From Ciceribacter lividus (lineage in GTDB: Bacteria > Pseudomonadota > Alphaproteobacteria > Rhizobiales > Rhizobiaceae), in the NCBI RefSeq assembly GCF_003337715.1, contig NZ_QPIX01000009.1, forward strand, positions 62,001-126,000: DNA of 64,000 nt, in the 5' to 3' direction. Made by a program: the position numbers and the translations under genes. Below are positions 37,684-45,718 of this stretch, in pieces. Each line of letters opens with the position of its first letter. The stretch's first letter is position 1. The notes beneath the pieces are model-generated. The model saw only the letters and a program-made list of their open reading frames with translations. It made no database searches and was not told the origin of the DNA.

Positions 37684-38640
37684 ATGGAAGTTGTCCTTCA
37701 CGAGACACCCGGAAATCCGGTTCCGGAAAATCATATTGCCGGCTTTTTCCAGGGCCATCGCGGCGCAAAACTGCGCTACGCCATATTCCGGGCACCCCAG
37801 CCGGTCGCCAAGGGCACCGTCGTCCTGCTGCACGGACGCAACGAGTCGATCGAGAAATACTACGAGACGATCAACGACCTGACCGCCCGCGGGCTCTGGG
37901 TCGCGACCTTCGATTTTCGCGGACAGGGCGGCTCGCAACGATTGCTCAAGAACCCGCGCCTCGGACACGTCACACGGTTTTCCGACTATGTGCGGGATCT
38001 CGAACTCTTCCTCGAGCACATCGTGCTTCCGGATACCCGCCTTCCCTTCTTTCTCGTCGCCCATTCGACCGGCGGGCTGATCGCGCTTTCCGCGGCACCG
38101 AGGCTTGCAAACCGCATCGACCGGATGGTGCTGTTGTCCCCCTTCGTCGGCCTCGGCGGCCAGAAGCTCTCCGCCGGCAAGATCTATCTCTTGTCGGCGC
38201 TCTTGCGCTGGACCGGACTCGGCCGGCTGCGGCTGACCTCCGACTCACCGCTCGCCCCCTTCGAAGGCAATCCGCTCACCTCGGACCCTGAACGCTACAG
38301 CCGCAACCAGGGCATCCTGCGCGCCCATCCGGAACTCGCCCTCGGGCCGCCGACGGCACGCTGGCTCTACGAGGCGCAGAGCACGATGCGGAAGGTCTCG
38401 AACCCCGCCCATCTCGCCTCGATCATGGTGCCGACGGTGATGATTTCTCCGGGCAACGACGTGCTGGTGCCCTTCGCCGACCAGGAGCGGCTATCCCACT
38501 ATTTCCGCGCGGCCCAGCTGGTGCCCGTGCCCGGAGGCCGGCACGAACTCCTGCAGGAGCGCGACCGCTACCGCGCCCAGGCGCTGGCGGCGATCGAGGC
38601 CTTTATTCCCGGCAGCGACGACGGTCCGGCCGTTCCCTGA
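37684..38640 (+). CDS. Alpha/beta hydrolase, lysophospholipase (PldB) type
   Basis: A 318-residue cytoplasmic serine hydrolase resembling PldB/monoacylglycerol lipase. The triad is visible: Ser128 in AHSTGG, Asp259 in GNDVLVP and His287 in GGRHELLQE; the oxyanion region is LLHGRNES. Likely substrates are lysophospholipids or monoacylglycerols, inferred from family. The ATG at 37684 begins the conserved segment; in-frame starts at 37666 and 37555 exist, but the latter lies before the RNA terminator. It has its own promoter candidate at 37607. Confidence 0.87.
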   Translation: MEVVLHETPGNPVPENHIAGFFQGHRGAKLRYAIFRAPQPVAKGTVVLLHGRNESIEKYYETINDLTARGLWVATFDFRGQGGSQRLLKNPRLGHVTRFSDYVRDLELFLEHIVLPDTRLPFFLVAHSTGGLIALSAAPRLANRIDRMVLLSPFVGLGGQKLSAGKIYLLSALLRWTGLGRLRLTSDSPLAPFEGNPLTSDPERYSRNQGILRAHPELALGPPTARWLYEAQSTMRKVSNPAHLASIMVPTVMISPGNDVLVPFADQERLSHYFRAAQLVPVPGGRHELLQERDRYRAQALAAIEAFIPGSDDGPAVP

Positions 38641-38656
38641 GGTCCGGCCGGAGGCT

Positions 38657-39433
38657 TCATTTGCCGGAAAGGATGGCGAGCGCCTGCGCGTGCAGCGCCT
38701 CGCTGCCGGCGGCGACGATCGCCCCGCCCGCTTCCGGACGTTCGCCGGTCCAGGTGGTGATCTTCCCGCCGGCCTGCTCGATGATCGGGATGAGGGCTCC
38801 GACGTCATAGGGCTTCAGCACCGTCTCGATGACGAGGTCGACGTGGCCGGCGGCGAGAAGCACATAGGCGTAGCAGTCGATGCCGTAGCGGAACAGCCGG
38901 ACTTTCTCCTGTACGGCCTCGAAGCGCTTGGCTTCCACTCCCTTGAAGAGATGCGGGGACGTGGTGAAGAGGATCGCATCCTCGAGACGGTCGCACTCGC
39001 GGGTATTGATCCGCTGCTCGCCGTCCGGCCCGCTGTACCAGGCATGCTCGCCGTCGGCGAAGTAGCGTTCGCCGGTAAACGGCTGGTCCATCATGCCCAT
39101 GACGGCCCGCCCCTTCTCCTGGAAGCCGATCAGCGTCCCCCAGACCGGAACGCCGGAAATGAAGGCGCGCGTTCCGTCGATCGGATCGATGACCCAGACC
39201 TGGTCCCGGTCGACGCCGACATTGTCGTGCTCTTCGCCCAGAATGCCGTGTTCGGGATATTCCGACGCGATGATGGCGCGGATTGCCGCTTCCGCGGCGC
39301 GGTCGCCTTCCGTTACCGGGTCGAAGCCGAGCGCCTCCTTGTTCACCACGTTGAGGGGCGAGCGGAAGCGCGGCAGGGTTTCCGCCCTGGCGGCCTCGGC
39401 GAGGCGGTCGAAGAAAGCGCGGTCGGGACGCAT
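38657..39433 (-). CDS. hisN: Inositol-monophosphatase family protein, probable histidinol-phosphatase
   Basis: A 258-residue Mg2+/Li+-sensitive phosphatase. Metal ligands are in GEEHD (66-70) and WVIDPIDGTRAF (80-91, with Asp83 and Asp86), plus the C-terminal KPYDVGALIPIIEQAGG. Among family branches (SuhB, CysQ, HisN) the sequence is closest to the HisN type, which makes histidinol from histidinol phosphate in alphaproteobacteria lacking other HolPases. The ATG at 39433 is used. It converges with the hydrolase gene (16 bp). Confidence 0.88.
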   Translation of the reverse strand: MRPDRAFFDRLAEAARAETLPRFRSPLNVVNKEALGFDPVTEGDRAAEAAIRAIIASEYPEHGILGEEHDNVGVDRDQVWVIDPIDGTRAFISGVPVWGTLIGFQEKGRAVMGMMDQPFTGERYFADGEHAWYSGPDGEQRINTRECDRLEDAILFTTSPHLFKGVEAKRFEAVQEKVRLFRYGIDCYAYVLLAAGHVDLVIETVLKPYDVGALIPIIEQAGGKITTWTGERPEAGGAIVAAGSEALHAQALAILSGK

Positions 39434-39560
39434 GGGGATTTTCCGTTTCTGGGACGTAACTGACGGACTGTCTTATCCGACCTGTTCCATTTTGCAATGT
39501 GCGAGCAAGGCCCAAGGGATGCCTAAAAATTCGCCATGCACAAAAACATGCCAGAATCCA

Positions 39561-39590
39561 CTTGACTCTTGTGCGGCGCAATATTAGCGT
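39561..39590 (+). promoter_or_regulatory. Promoter of the anti-Shine-Dalgarno small RNA
   Basis: CTTGACT (39561-39567) is the rhizobial -35 form. The -10 region is ATATTAGCG (39581-39589), with TATTAG or TTAGCG at 14-16 bp spacing. Start point near 39592. Confidence 0.5.
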
Positions 39591-39591
39591 G

Positions 39592-39673
39592 AGCCTACGG
39601 TCTTCGGACCGTAAATACCCTCCTTGGGTGTTTCCTCCCTAGATTTAGCCGCGCCCATGGCGCGGTTTTTTTT
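39592..39673 (+). ncRNA. Orphan small RNA with anti-Shine-Dalgarno CCUCC motifs
   Basis: An about 82-nt transcript between two minus-strand genes. Hairpin 1: TACGGTC-TTCG-GACCGTA (39596-39613), with a stable UUCG loop. Hairpin 2: AATACCC-TCCTT-GGGTGTT (39614-39632), putting CCUCC at its loop. A single-stranded stretch TTTCCTCCCTAGATTTAG follows. Terminator: CCGCGCC-CAT-GGCGCGG (39649-39665) and eight T. Two CCUCC anti-Shine-Dalgarno segments recall the alpha-r14/cuckoo (CCUCCUCCC) RNAs; family membership is not proven. No open reading frame is present. Confidence 0.75.
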
Positions 39674-39689
39674 GCTTTTTCTATCGGGG

Positions 39690-40574
39690 TTATTCGGCCG
39701 CGAGCGCGCTGTCGCCCGTGTAGCCGGCGACGAATTCCGCCATCCCTTCCATGAAGACGGAGAGCGACCCGGCGAGCGCGGCGAAATCAGGCCGCTTGGC
39801 AAGGCTGACCTCGTCGACGTAGAGCGCCCGGTTCACCTCGATCTGCAGGGCGTGCAGCCCCTTCACCGGGCGGCCGTAATGCTCGGTGATGAAGCCGCCG
39901 GCATAGGGCTTGTTACGGACGGCGTTGAAGCCGAGATCCTCGAGGAGCGCGATCGCGGCATTGGAGAGGTCCGCCGAGGCGCTGGTTCCGTACCTGTCGC
40001 CGACGATGAAGTCCGGACGGATGCCGGTGCCGGCGATCCGGATGTTGCCCGGCATGGAATGGCAGTCGATCAGCACGCCGAAGCCGAAGCGCGCATGGGT
40101 GCGGGCAATCAGCTTGCGCAGGCAGGCGTGATACGGCTTGTAGATCGTCTCGATCCGCGAGAGCGCTTCAGCGACCGGAAAGCGCCGCTGATAGATCTCG
40201 ACGTTTTCGGCGACGATGCGCGGAATGGTTCCGAGCCCGCCTGAGACGCGAATGGAATTGCTGTTGGCATAGGGCGGAACGGCGTCGACGAACATGCGCG
40301 GGTCGAGTTCGTAGGGCTCGCGATTGACGTCGACATAGGCGCGCGGGAAATGGGCGAGCAGCAAGGGCGCACCGAGATCGGGAGCGGAGGCGAACAGCTC
40401 GTCGACGAAGTGGTCTTCCGAGCGGCGAATGCCGAGCGCATCGAGTCGCGAGCTTTCGAGAAAGGCCCGGCTGTACCGGCGGCCGCTGTGGGGCGAATTG
40501 TAGACGAAGGGGATTGTTTGCGTCTCGGGCTCGCACACCTCGAACAGCTCCGGATCCCAGTACGTCTCGTCCAT
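39690..40574 (-). CDS. N-formylglutamate amidohydrolase family protein (copy 2)
   Basis: A 294-residue zinc hydrolase of the same family as the gene at 5161-5955 but longer and closer to the classical form: VYNSPHSGRRY near residue 25, ELDPRMF, CHSMPG, and HALQIEVNRALY. Relatives release formate from N-formylglutamate; here no other hut genes are nearby, so the physiological substrate is open. The ATG at 40574 has AAGGGG upstream. The small RNA on the other strand ends 17 bp beyond its stop. Confidence 0.9.
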   Translation of the reverse strand: MDETYWDPELFEVCEPETQTIPFVYNSPHSGRRYSRAFLESSRLDALGIRRSEDHFVDELFASAPDLGAPLLLAHFPRAYVDVNREPYELDPRMFVDAVPPYANSNSIRVSGGLGTIPRIVAENVEIYQRRFPVAEALSRIETIYKPYHACLRKLIARTHARFGFGVLIDCHSMPGNIRIAGTGIRPDFIVGDRYGTSASADLSNAAIALLEDLGFNAVRNKPYAGGFITEHYGRPVKGLHALQIEVNRALYVDEVSLAKRPDFAALAGSLSVFMEGMAEFVAGYTGDSALAAE

Positions 40575-40762
40575 CGCGCCCCTTCTTTACCAAATCAACA
40601 ACTTGCAACAATGAGCATGTTGCCAGCTGGCCCTGGTGAAGTCCATAGTATAGCAAGCGGCAGGACGGCCCGAACGCGCGAGTTCACCGGATGTTTACCC
40701 CGGTGGCGTTAGCGTGAACGGCCGGAATCCATCCTTCTATCAGTACGAGTAGCGGTCCATAC

Positions 40763-41125
40763 ATGACTCAGAAAATTCTCCTCGCCGAAGACGACAACGA
40801 CATGCGCCGGTTCCTGGTCAAGGCGCTGGAAAAGGCAGGCTACAAGGTCGCCTCCTACGACAACGGCGCCAGCGCCTACGATCATCTTCGCGAGGAGCCG
40901 TTCTCCCTGCTGCTGACCGACATCGTCATGCCCGAGATGGACGGCATCGAACTGGCGCGCCGCGCGACCGAGCTCGACCCCGACCTCAAGGTGATGTTCA
41001 TCACCGGTTTCGCCGCCGTCGCGCTGAATGCCGATTCGAAGGCCCCGAAGGACGCGAAGGTGCTCTCCAAGCCCTTCCACCTGCGTGATCTCGTCAACGA
41101 GGTCAACAAACTCCTTGCGGCGTAA
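40763..41125 (+). CDS. cpdR: CpdR, single-domain response regulator
   Basis: A 120-residue receiver domain without output domain. The acidic pair Asp10-Asp11, phospho-acceptor Asp53 (LLTDIVMPEMDG) and Lys103 (LSKPFHL) are present. In Caulobacter and Sinorhizobium, unphosphorylated CpdR docks on ClpXP at the pole and directs degradation of cell-cycle proteins such as CtrA and PdeA; the CckA-ChpT phosphorelay controls it. The C-terminus (EVNKLLAA) ends in two alanines, as known for CpdR proteins that are themselves ClpXP substrates. A weak stem-loop and tRNA-Val follow. Confidence 0.93.
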   Translation: MTQKILLAEDDNDMRRFLVKALEKAGYKVASYDNGASAYDHLREEPFSLLLTDIVMPEMDGIELARRATELDPDLKVMFITGFAAVALNADSKAPKDAKVLSKPFHLRDLVNEVNKLLAA

Positions 41126-41156
41126 GGGGTTTGAAAAAACTCGTCACAAAACCGAA

Positions 41157-41185
41157 AAAACCCTATTGACGGGACAGAGGGTTTT
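41157..41185 (+). repeat. Inverted repeat between cpdR and tRNA-Val
   Basis: AAAACCCT (41157-41164) and AGGGTTTT (41178-41185) flank 13 nt. It can act as a weak cpdR terminator but overlaps the tRNA promoter. Confidence 0.5.
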
Positions 41186-41195
41186 GTGGTCTTAA
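41166..41195 (+). promoter_or_regulatory. Candidate promoter of tRNA-Val
   Basis: TTGACG (41166-41171), 18-bp spacer, TCTTAA (41190-41195), 13 bp before the mature tRNA. Confidence 0.5.
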
Positions 41196-41208
41196 GCCGC
41201 CATCGGAT

Positions 41209-41283
<75 letters not shown>

Positions 41284-41297
41284 TCCCTATTCAGATC

Positions 41298-41331
41298 AAG
41301 GGCTTGCCGAAATACCGGCGAGCCCTTTTTC
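41298..41331 (+). terminator. Terminator after tRNA-Val
   Basis: AGGGCTTGCCG (41299-41309) pairs with CGGCGAGCCCT (41316-41326) with one G-U pair, followed by TTTTTCG. Confidence 0.88.
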
Positions 41332-41380
41332 GTTTCTCCGGGTGCCGCGGAAGCGGCGCGAATCACTCGTTCTCGCTACC

Positions 41381-42268
41381 TCACTCCACCTCCGGAAGCA
41401 GCTCCAGAAACTTGAGTGGGGCAGCACCGCCCGCACCGTCGCAGGACTTCGCCGGCGAGGCGACGACCAGTTCCCAGCAAATTTCCGCATCCGCGATCTC
41501 CGCGACATGGATATCCCCCTGCCATGCGGCGGCGACGGTCTCCGGCACCAGGGCGATACCGAGCCCGTGGCCGACGAGTTCCATGAGGCTGTCGAGGTCG
41601 CTGACCTCGAAGGCAGTGCGCCGTTCGAGCCGGCGGGCCGAGAATGCGTCGTCGATCAGGCGCCGCGTGCCGCGGTCGGCCTCGAAATCGACGAAGGCGT
41701 GGCCGGCGATGTCGGCGAGCTCGATCGAGTTCAGCCGGGCGAGCGGATGGCCGGGCGCACAGACGACCACAAGATCCTCGCAAGCGATCATGCGGGTGAC
41801 GATGTCGGGCGGCGTATCGACGACCGGCAGGAAGGCGAGATCGATGAGACCATTCCTCAGCTTGTCGATCAAGTGCGCCAGTCCGCCCTGGCAGAGCCTG
41901 ACCTCGACCTCCGGGTGGCGCTGATGAAACTCGGCGAGCAGCGCGGGCAGGTCGAGGAACGGCGACAGCCCCTGAACGGTGCCGATGCCGATCTTGCCAC
42001 GGCGCGCATCCTGCACCGCTTTCACACTGTCGCGCGCCTCCTGCGCGGCATCGAGCACGATCTGCGCCTTTTCCAGGAGCGTGCGCCCCGCCGGCGTCAG
42101 CCGGACCTGGCGGGTGCTGCGGACGAAGAGCTTGGCATCGAGTTCGTCTTCAAGTGCCTTGATCGCACTCGACAGCGCCGATTGCACGATGTTGAGCTGA
42201 CGCGCCGCCACCGTGAAATGCTCGACCTTCGCCGCCGTGACGAAATAGTGCAACTGCCGAAGTTCCAT
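41381..42268 (-). CDS. LysR-family transcriptional regulator
   Basis: A 295-residue regulator. The N-terminal winged helix-turn-helix (1-60: FVTAAKVEHFTVAARQLNIV, LFVRSTRQVRLT) is followed by a periplasmic-binding-type effector domain. It diverges from the SDR gene, the usual arrangement for a LysR protein and its target, with a palindromic ATTCTGGAGAAT in between. The ATG at 42268 gives the standard MELRQLHYF start. Effector unknown. Confidence 0.9.
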   Translation of the reverse strand: MELRQLHYFVTAAKVEHFTVAARQLNIVQSALSSAIKALEDELDAKLFVRSTRQVRLTPAGRTLLEKAQIVLDAAQEARDSVKAVQDARRGKIGIGTVQGLSPFLDLPALLAEFHQRHPEVEVRLCQGGLAHLIDKLRNGLIDLAFLPVVDTPPDIVTRMIACEDLVVVCAPGHPLARLNSIELADIAGHAFVDFEADRGTRRLIDDAFSARRLERRTAFEVSDLDSLMELVGHGLGIALVPETVAAAWQGDIHVAEIADAEICWELVVASPAKSCDGAGGAAPLKFLELLPEVE

Positions 42269-42289
42269 GGCGACGTCCTTGATTGTGCA

Positions 42290-42301
42290 ATTCTGGAGAA
42301 T
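42290..42301. promoter_or_regulatory. Candidate LysR box
   Basis: ATTCT-GG-AGAAT (42290-42301), an interrupted palindrome 22 bp upstream of the lysR-type ATG and 150 bp before the SDR ATG. It fits the T-N11-A class loosely. ATTGTGCAAT just before it may be a second half-site. Confidence 0.4.
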
Positions 42302-42450
42302 AATCGCATCTATATCTTCTATTGGACGGATCAAACAGGAATCTGCATGGTCGCGCTGATCCGTTCGTCGAGCCCCCCTCGGCGAGCGGCATCGACAATT
42401 GCGGGCGGGACGGAGGCTTTCCGTCCCGCCTGGCACCGGAGGCAAACACC

Positions 42451-43233
42451 ATGACCGCGCCCACCCTCGTCATTCCCGATCTCGCCGGCAAGGCCGTTCT
42501 CATCACCGGAGCATCGACCGGCATCGGCGCGGCGCTCGCTCGCGCCTTTGCGGCCCAGGGCGCCATGGTCGGGCTCCATTACCATGCGAGCATCGACGCG
42601 GCAGAAGAGCTCGCCGAGGAGATCGCCGGGTCTGGCGGCAAGGTGAAGCTGCTGCAGGCCGACGCCACCCGCTCGGGCGAGATGGCGCGTATCGTCGGGG
42701 AAGCCGCCGACGCTTTCGGGCGGCTGGACGGTCTCGTCAACAATGCCGGCGGCATGGTCGCGCGCCTCAGCTACGAGGCGATGACCGACGCCCATTACGA
42801 CGCGGTGATGGACCTCAACGCCCGCTCCGTGCTCGCCGCCTCTACGGCCGCCATTCCGCACCTGAAGAAGCAGGGCGGCGGCTTCATCATCAACACGACC
42901 TCGATTGCCGCCCGCAACGGCGCGAGCGGCGGCGCCGGCATCTACGGCTCGGCCAAGGCCTTCGTCGCCAACGTCACCCGCGGCATGGCAAAGGAACTGA
43001 TCGCCTACGACATCCGCGTGAATGCCGTGGCGCCGGGCGTCATCCTCACACCCTTCCACGAGCGCTACTCGACCGCGCAGCAGCTGGAAGCCCAGCTCGC
43101 CACCGTCCCGCAGAAGCGCTTCGGCACGCCGGAAGACTGCGTCGGCGCCTACCTGTTCCTCGCCTCGAAGACCCTGTCCGGCTACATGATCGGCCAGACG
43201 CTCGAGGTGAACGGCGGACAACTGATGCCCTGA
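42451..43233 (+). CDS. Short-chain dehydrogenase/reductase
   Basis: A 260-residue classical SDR with cofactor motif TGASTGIG (19-26), NNAGG, and catalytic Tyr165/Lys169 in YGSAK with a Ser in NTTSIAA. Substrate is unknown; 3-oxoacyl-ACP-reductase-like and sugar dehydrogenases share this pattern. The ATG at 42451 has CGGAGGC upstream. It is followed 41 bp later by an NAD-dependent epimerase-type gene and diverges from a LysR gene, so it is probably part of a small catabolic unit controlled by that regulator. Confidence 0.9.
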   Translation: MTAPTLVIPDLAGKAVLITGASTGIGAALARAFAAQGAMVGLHYHASIDAAEELAEEIAGSGGKVKLLQADATRSGEMARIVGEAADAFGRLDGLVNNAGGMVARLSYEAMTDAHYDAVMDLNARSVLAASTAAIPHLKKQGGGFIINTTSIAARNGASGGAGIYGSAKAFVANVTRGMAKELIAYDIRVNAVAPGVILTPFHERYSTAQQLEAQLATVPQKRFGTPEDCVGAYLFLASKTLSGYMIGQTLEVNGGQLMP

Positions 43234-43274
43234 CGGGCACCTCATATTTCGAACTCATTCCGGGAGGAAAACCC

Positions 43275-44168
43275 ATGACGAAACGCATCGTCTTCACCGG
43301 CGGCAGCGGCAAGGCCGGCCGACACGTCGTCCCCTATCTCATCGACAAGGGCCACGAGGTGCTGAACCTCGACCTGGTGCCGCTCGACCATCCGGGCGTC
43401 AACACCCTCATCACCGACGTCAACGACGGCAGCCAGGTGTTCAACGCGCTCTCCATGCATTTCGGCTTCGAAGGCCTTGAGACCGGCAAGGGGCCGGCGC
43501 CCGTCGATGCGGTGATACACTTCGCAGCGGTACCGCGCATTCTGATGCGACCCGACAACACGACGTTCCTGGTCAACGTCGCCTCCACCTACAACGTCAT
43601 CGAGGCGGCGGTGAAACTCGGCATCCGCAAGATCATCATCGCCTCCAGCGAAACCACCTACGGGGTCTGCTTCGCCGAGGGCGACAAGGATTTCCACCAG
43701 TTTCCGCTCGAGGAAGACTACGACGTCGATCCGATGGACAGCTACGGCCTCTCCAAGGTGGTCAACGAGAAGACTGCCCGCGCCTTCGCGATGCGTTCCG
43801 GCGCCGACATCTACGCACTGCGAATCGGCAACGTCATCGAACCGCACGAATACGACCGGTTCCCGGCCTTCATCGCCGATCCGCCGTCGCGCAAGCGCAA
43901 TGCCTGGAGCTATATCGACGCCCGCGACCTCGGCCAGATCGTGCATCTGTGCGTGGAAAAGGACGGGCTCGGCTACCAGGTCTTCAACGCGGTCAACGAC
44001 ACGATCACCGCAAACGAGCCGACCGCCGAGTTCCTGAAGCGCTGGGCGCCCGGCACGCCCCATACCCGCAAGATCGAGGGCTTCGAAGCACCGATCTCCA
44101 ATCGCAAGATCCGCGAGGTGCTCGGCTTCAGGGAAGAGCACGACTGGCGGAAATACGTCTCCGCCTGA
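43275..44168 (+). CDS. NAD(P)-dependent epimerase/dehydratase-family oxidoreductase
   Basis: A 297-residue extended SDR. The N-terminal nucleotide motif GGSGKAG (9-15) and the active-site Tyr157/Lys161 in DSYGLSKVV are present, with SSETTYGV for the Ser/Thr. Epimerase, dehydratase and aldose dehydrogenase roles (for example, uronate dehydrogenase-like) are possible. GGGAGG precedes the ATG at 43275. It is the second gene of the SDR pair under the divergent LysR gene and converges with the FAH-family gene. Confidence 0.87.
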   Translation: MTKRIVFTGGSGKAGRHVVPYLIDKGHEVLNLDLVPLDHPGVNTLITDVNDGSQVFNALSMHFGFEGLETGKGPAPVDAVIHFAAVPRILMRPDNTTFLVNVASTYNVIEAAVKLGIRKIIIASSETTYGVCFAEGDKDFHQFPLEEDYDVDPMDSYGLSKVVNEKTARAFAMRSGADIYALRIGNVIEPHEYDRFPAFIADPPSRKRNAWSYIDARDLGQIVHLCVEKDGLGYQVFNAVNDTITANEPTAEFLKRWAPGTPHTRKIEGFEAPISNRKIREVLGFREEHDWRKYVSA

Positions 44169-44216
44169 CGATGTCGCCGGCCGGTCCCGCCACCGAGAGC
44201 GGAACCGGCCGTTGCA

Positions 44217-44912
44217 TTACTCGGCCGGCCCGATCGACAGTTCGATTGGTTCGAGCCCGTCGATGCCGCCGGTGATCCTGTCGCCGGCGACCACCGGACC
44301 GACTCCCGCGGGCGTACCCGTATAGAGGAGATCTCCCTGCCTGAGGTGGTAGTACCACGACAGGTGGCTGATCAGCTCCGGAACAGACCAGGCGAGCTCC
44401 GAAAGCCGCGCGTCCTGGCGCAGCTCCTCGCCGACCTTCAACCAAATGCGCTGGTCGCCGATGCCGGCAAACGTCGCCGCCTTGGTGATCCTTCCGATCA
44501 CCGCCGAATTCTCGAAGGCCTTGCCGAGGTCCCACGGCCGCTGCTTGACGCGGGCTGCCTGCTGCAGGTCGCGCCGGGTCATGTCGAGGCCGCAAGCAAA
44601 GCCATAGACCGCCTTCGCCGCCTCTTCTGTGCCCGCCCTGAACAGCGGCGCGCCGATCGCGACCACCAGTTCCATCTCGTGGTGCAGGTTGCTCGTTCCC
44701 GGCGGATAGGGAATTTCAGTGCCGGAAAGCACGATCGCGCTCGCCGGCTTGGTGAAGTAGAACGGCTCCTCCCGGTCGACCTCGGCGCCCATCTCGGCAG
44801 CGTGCGCCGCATAATTGCGGCCGACGCAGAAAATCCGGTGGACGGGGTAACCGGCCTCCTCCCCCTCGACCGGCACGAGCGGCGATGCCGGGATCTCGAA
44901 CAATGCCTTCAT
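44217..44912 (-). CDS. Fumarylacetoacetate hydrolase (FAH) family protein
   Basis: A 231-residue metal-dependent C-C bond hydrolase. The core has FCVGRNYAAHAAEMG, PFYFTKPASAIV, the metal-binding HHEMELVVAIG and GYACGLDMTRRDLQ-like (GFACGLDMTRRDLQ), WDLGKAFENSAVIG and LLYTGTPAGVGP. The size fits fumarylpyruvate or acylpyruvate hydrolases (as in gentisate breakdown) rather than true FAH. The ATG at 44912 is used. A divergent MarR regulator with a palindromic site between them supports a role in aromatic catabolism; the substrate is inference. Confidence 0.9.
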   Translation of the reverse strand: MKALFEIPASPLVPVEGEEAGYPVHRIFCVGRNYAAHAAEMGAEVDREEPFYFTKPASAIVLSGTEIPYPPGTSNLHHEMELVVAIGAPLFRAGTEEAAKAVYGFACGLDMTRRDLQQAARVKQRPWDLGKAFENSAVIGRITKAATFAGIGDQRIWLKVGEELRQDARLSELAWSVPELISHLSWYYHLRQGDLLYTGTPAGVGPVVAGDRITGGIDGLEPIELSIGPAE

Positions 44913-45234
44913 CTGTCTTCGCTTGCTCCTCGAACATGGATCCGCCACCGGCGGATGCGCATAGAGGTATGCACCAGCGACGCCTCCGGCGCAAAAGCAA
45001 ACTCGAATGGAGAAAGAGACGGGCCGCACAAGCCCCAGCCGGCTGGCCCACCTTCGACAATCAAGAGAAGCGCGACAGGCAATAATCAACTACAACTTGC
45101 AATAAAATTGATAAACATCAAGTCTTGCGAAAGGGCGAACACGTCCTATCGTCAACTCTCACGGGCAGGTCTTTTTTGTTCTCCCAAATGACGGTAGACG
45201 AAAGGAATCGAACTGTGGGGGGCACAATTTCGAG
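44913..45234. other. Divergent intergenic region FAH-family gene / marR-type gene
   Basis: These 322 bp hold no supported gene. The part near 45090-45125 is AT-rich, unlike the surroundings, and carries the palindrome described separately; it probably holds both promoters. A longer, looser repeat ACTTG...CAAGT frames the site (45094-45123). GGGGGG lies 13 bp before the marR ATG. Confidence 0.6.
45108..45121. promoter_or_regulatory. MarR-type operator candidate
   Basis: TTGAT-AAAC-ATCAA (45108-45121), a perfect 5-bp-arm palindrome. TTGAT/ATCAA half-sites are common for MarR-family repressors. It lies between the divergent FAH-family and MarR genes. Confidence 0.55.
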
Positions 45235-45702
45235 ATGCTTGAAATCTATGAAATGCCGGGGCACCTGATTCGACGCTTGAATCAGGTTACTGTATCGTTG
45301 TTTGTCGAAGAAACGTCCAAGGAAGGCTTTGATCTGACGCCGGTGCAATATGCCGCGCTGATCGCCATCAACTCCATGCCGGGCCTCGACCAGGCGTCTG
45401 TCGCAAGCCACATCGCCTATGATCGGGTGACAATCGGCGGCGTCATCGACCGCCTGGTGCAGAAGGAGCTGGTTCGTCGCGAAACGAATCCGAACGACCG
45501 GCGCGCGCGCAGGCTCTATCTGACGGAAGGCGGAACGGAAACGTTACAGAAGATCCGACCGATCGTCTGGCGGCTTCAGGAGGAACTGCTGGCAGGTCTC
45601 GAACATGCCGAGCGCGAGCAGTTCGTCTCTCTGCTGCGCAAGGTGGCCGAACATGCGAACGAGAAGAGTCGCGCGCCGCTGCGGGTGGACTGGCAGCAAT
45701 AG
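45235..45702 (+). CDS. MarR-family transcriptional regulator
   Basis: A 155-residue winged-helix regulator. The DNA-binding part runs about 35-105 (LTPVQYAALIAINS, VASHIAYDRVTIGGVIDRLVQKELV, then the beta wing RRETNPNDRRARRLYLTEGG). MarR proteins usually repress a divergent gene and are released by small aromatic ligands. The FAH-family gene diverges from it across an AT-rich region with a TTGAT/ATCAA site. It likely represses that gene and itself. It converges with the alcohol dehydrogenase gene, 16 bp away. Confidence 0.92.
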   Translation: MLEIYEMPGHLIRRLNQVTVSLFVEETSKEGFDLTPVQYAALIAINSMPGLDQASVASHIAYDRVTIGGVIDRLVQKELVRRETNPNDRRARRLYLTEGGTETLQKIRPIVWRLQEELLAGLEHAEREQFVSLLRKVAEHANEKSRAPLRVDWQQ

Positions 45703-45718
45703 ACCCGCAGCCTCGGAT

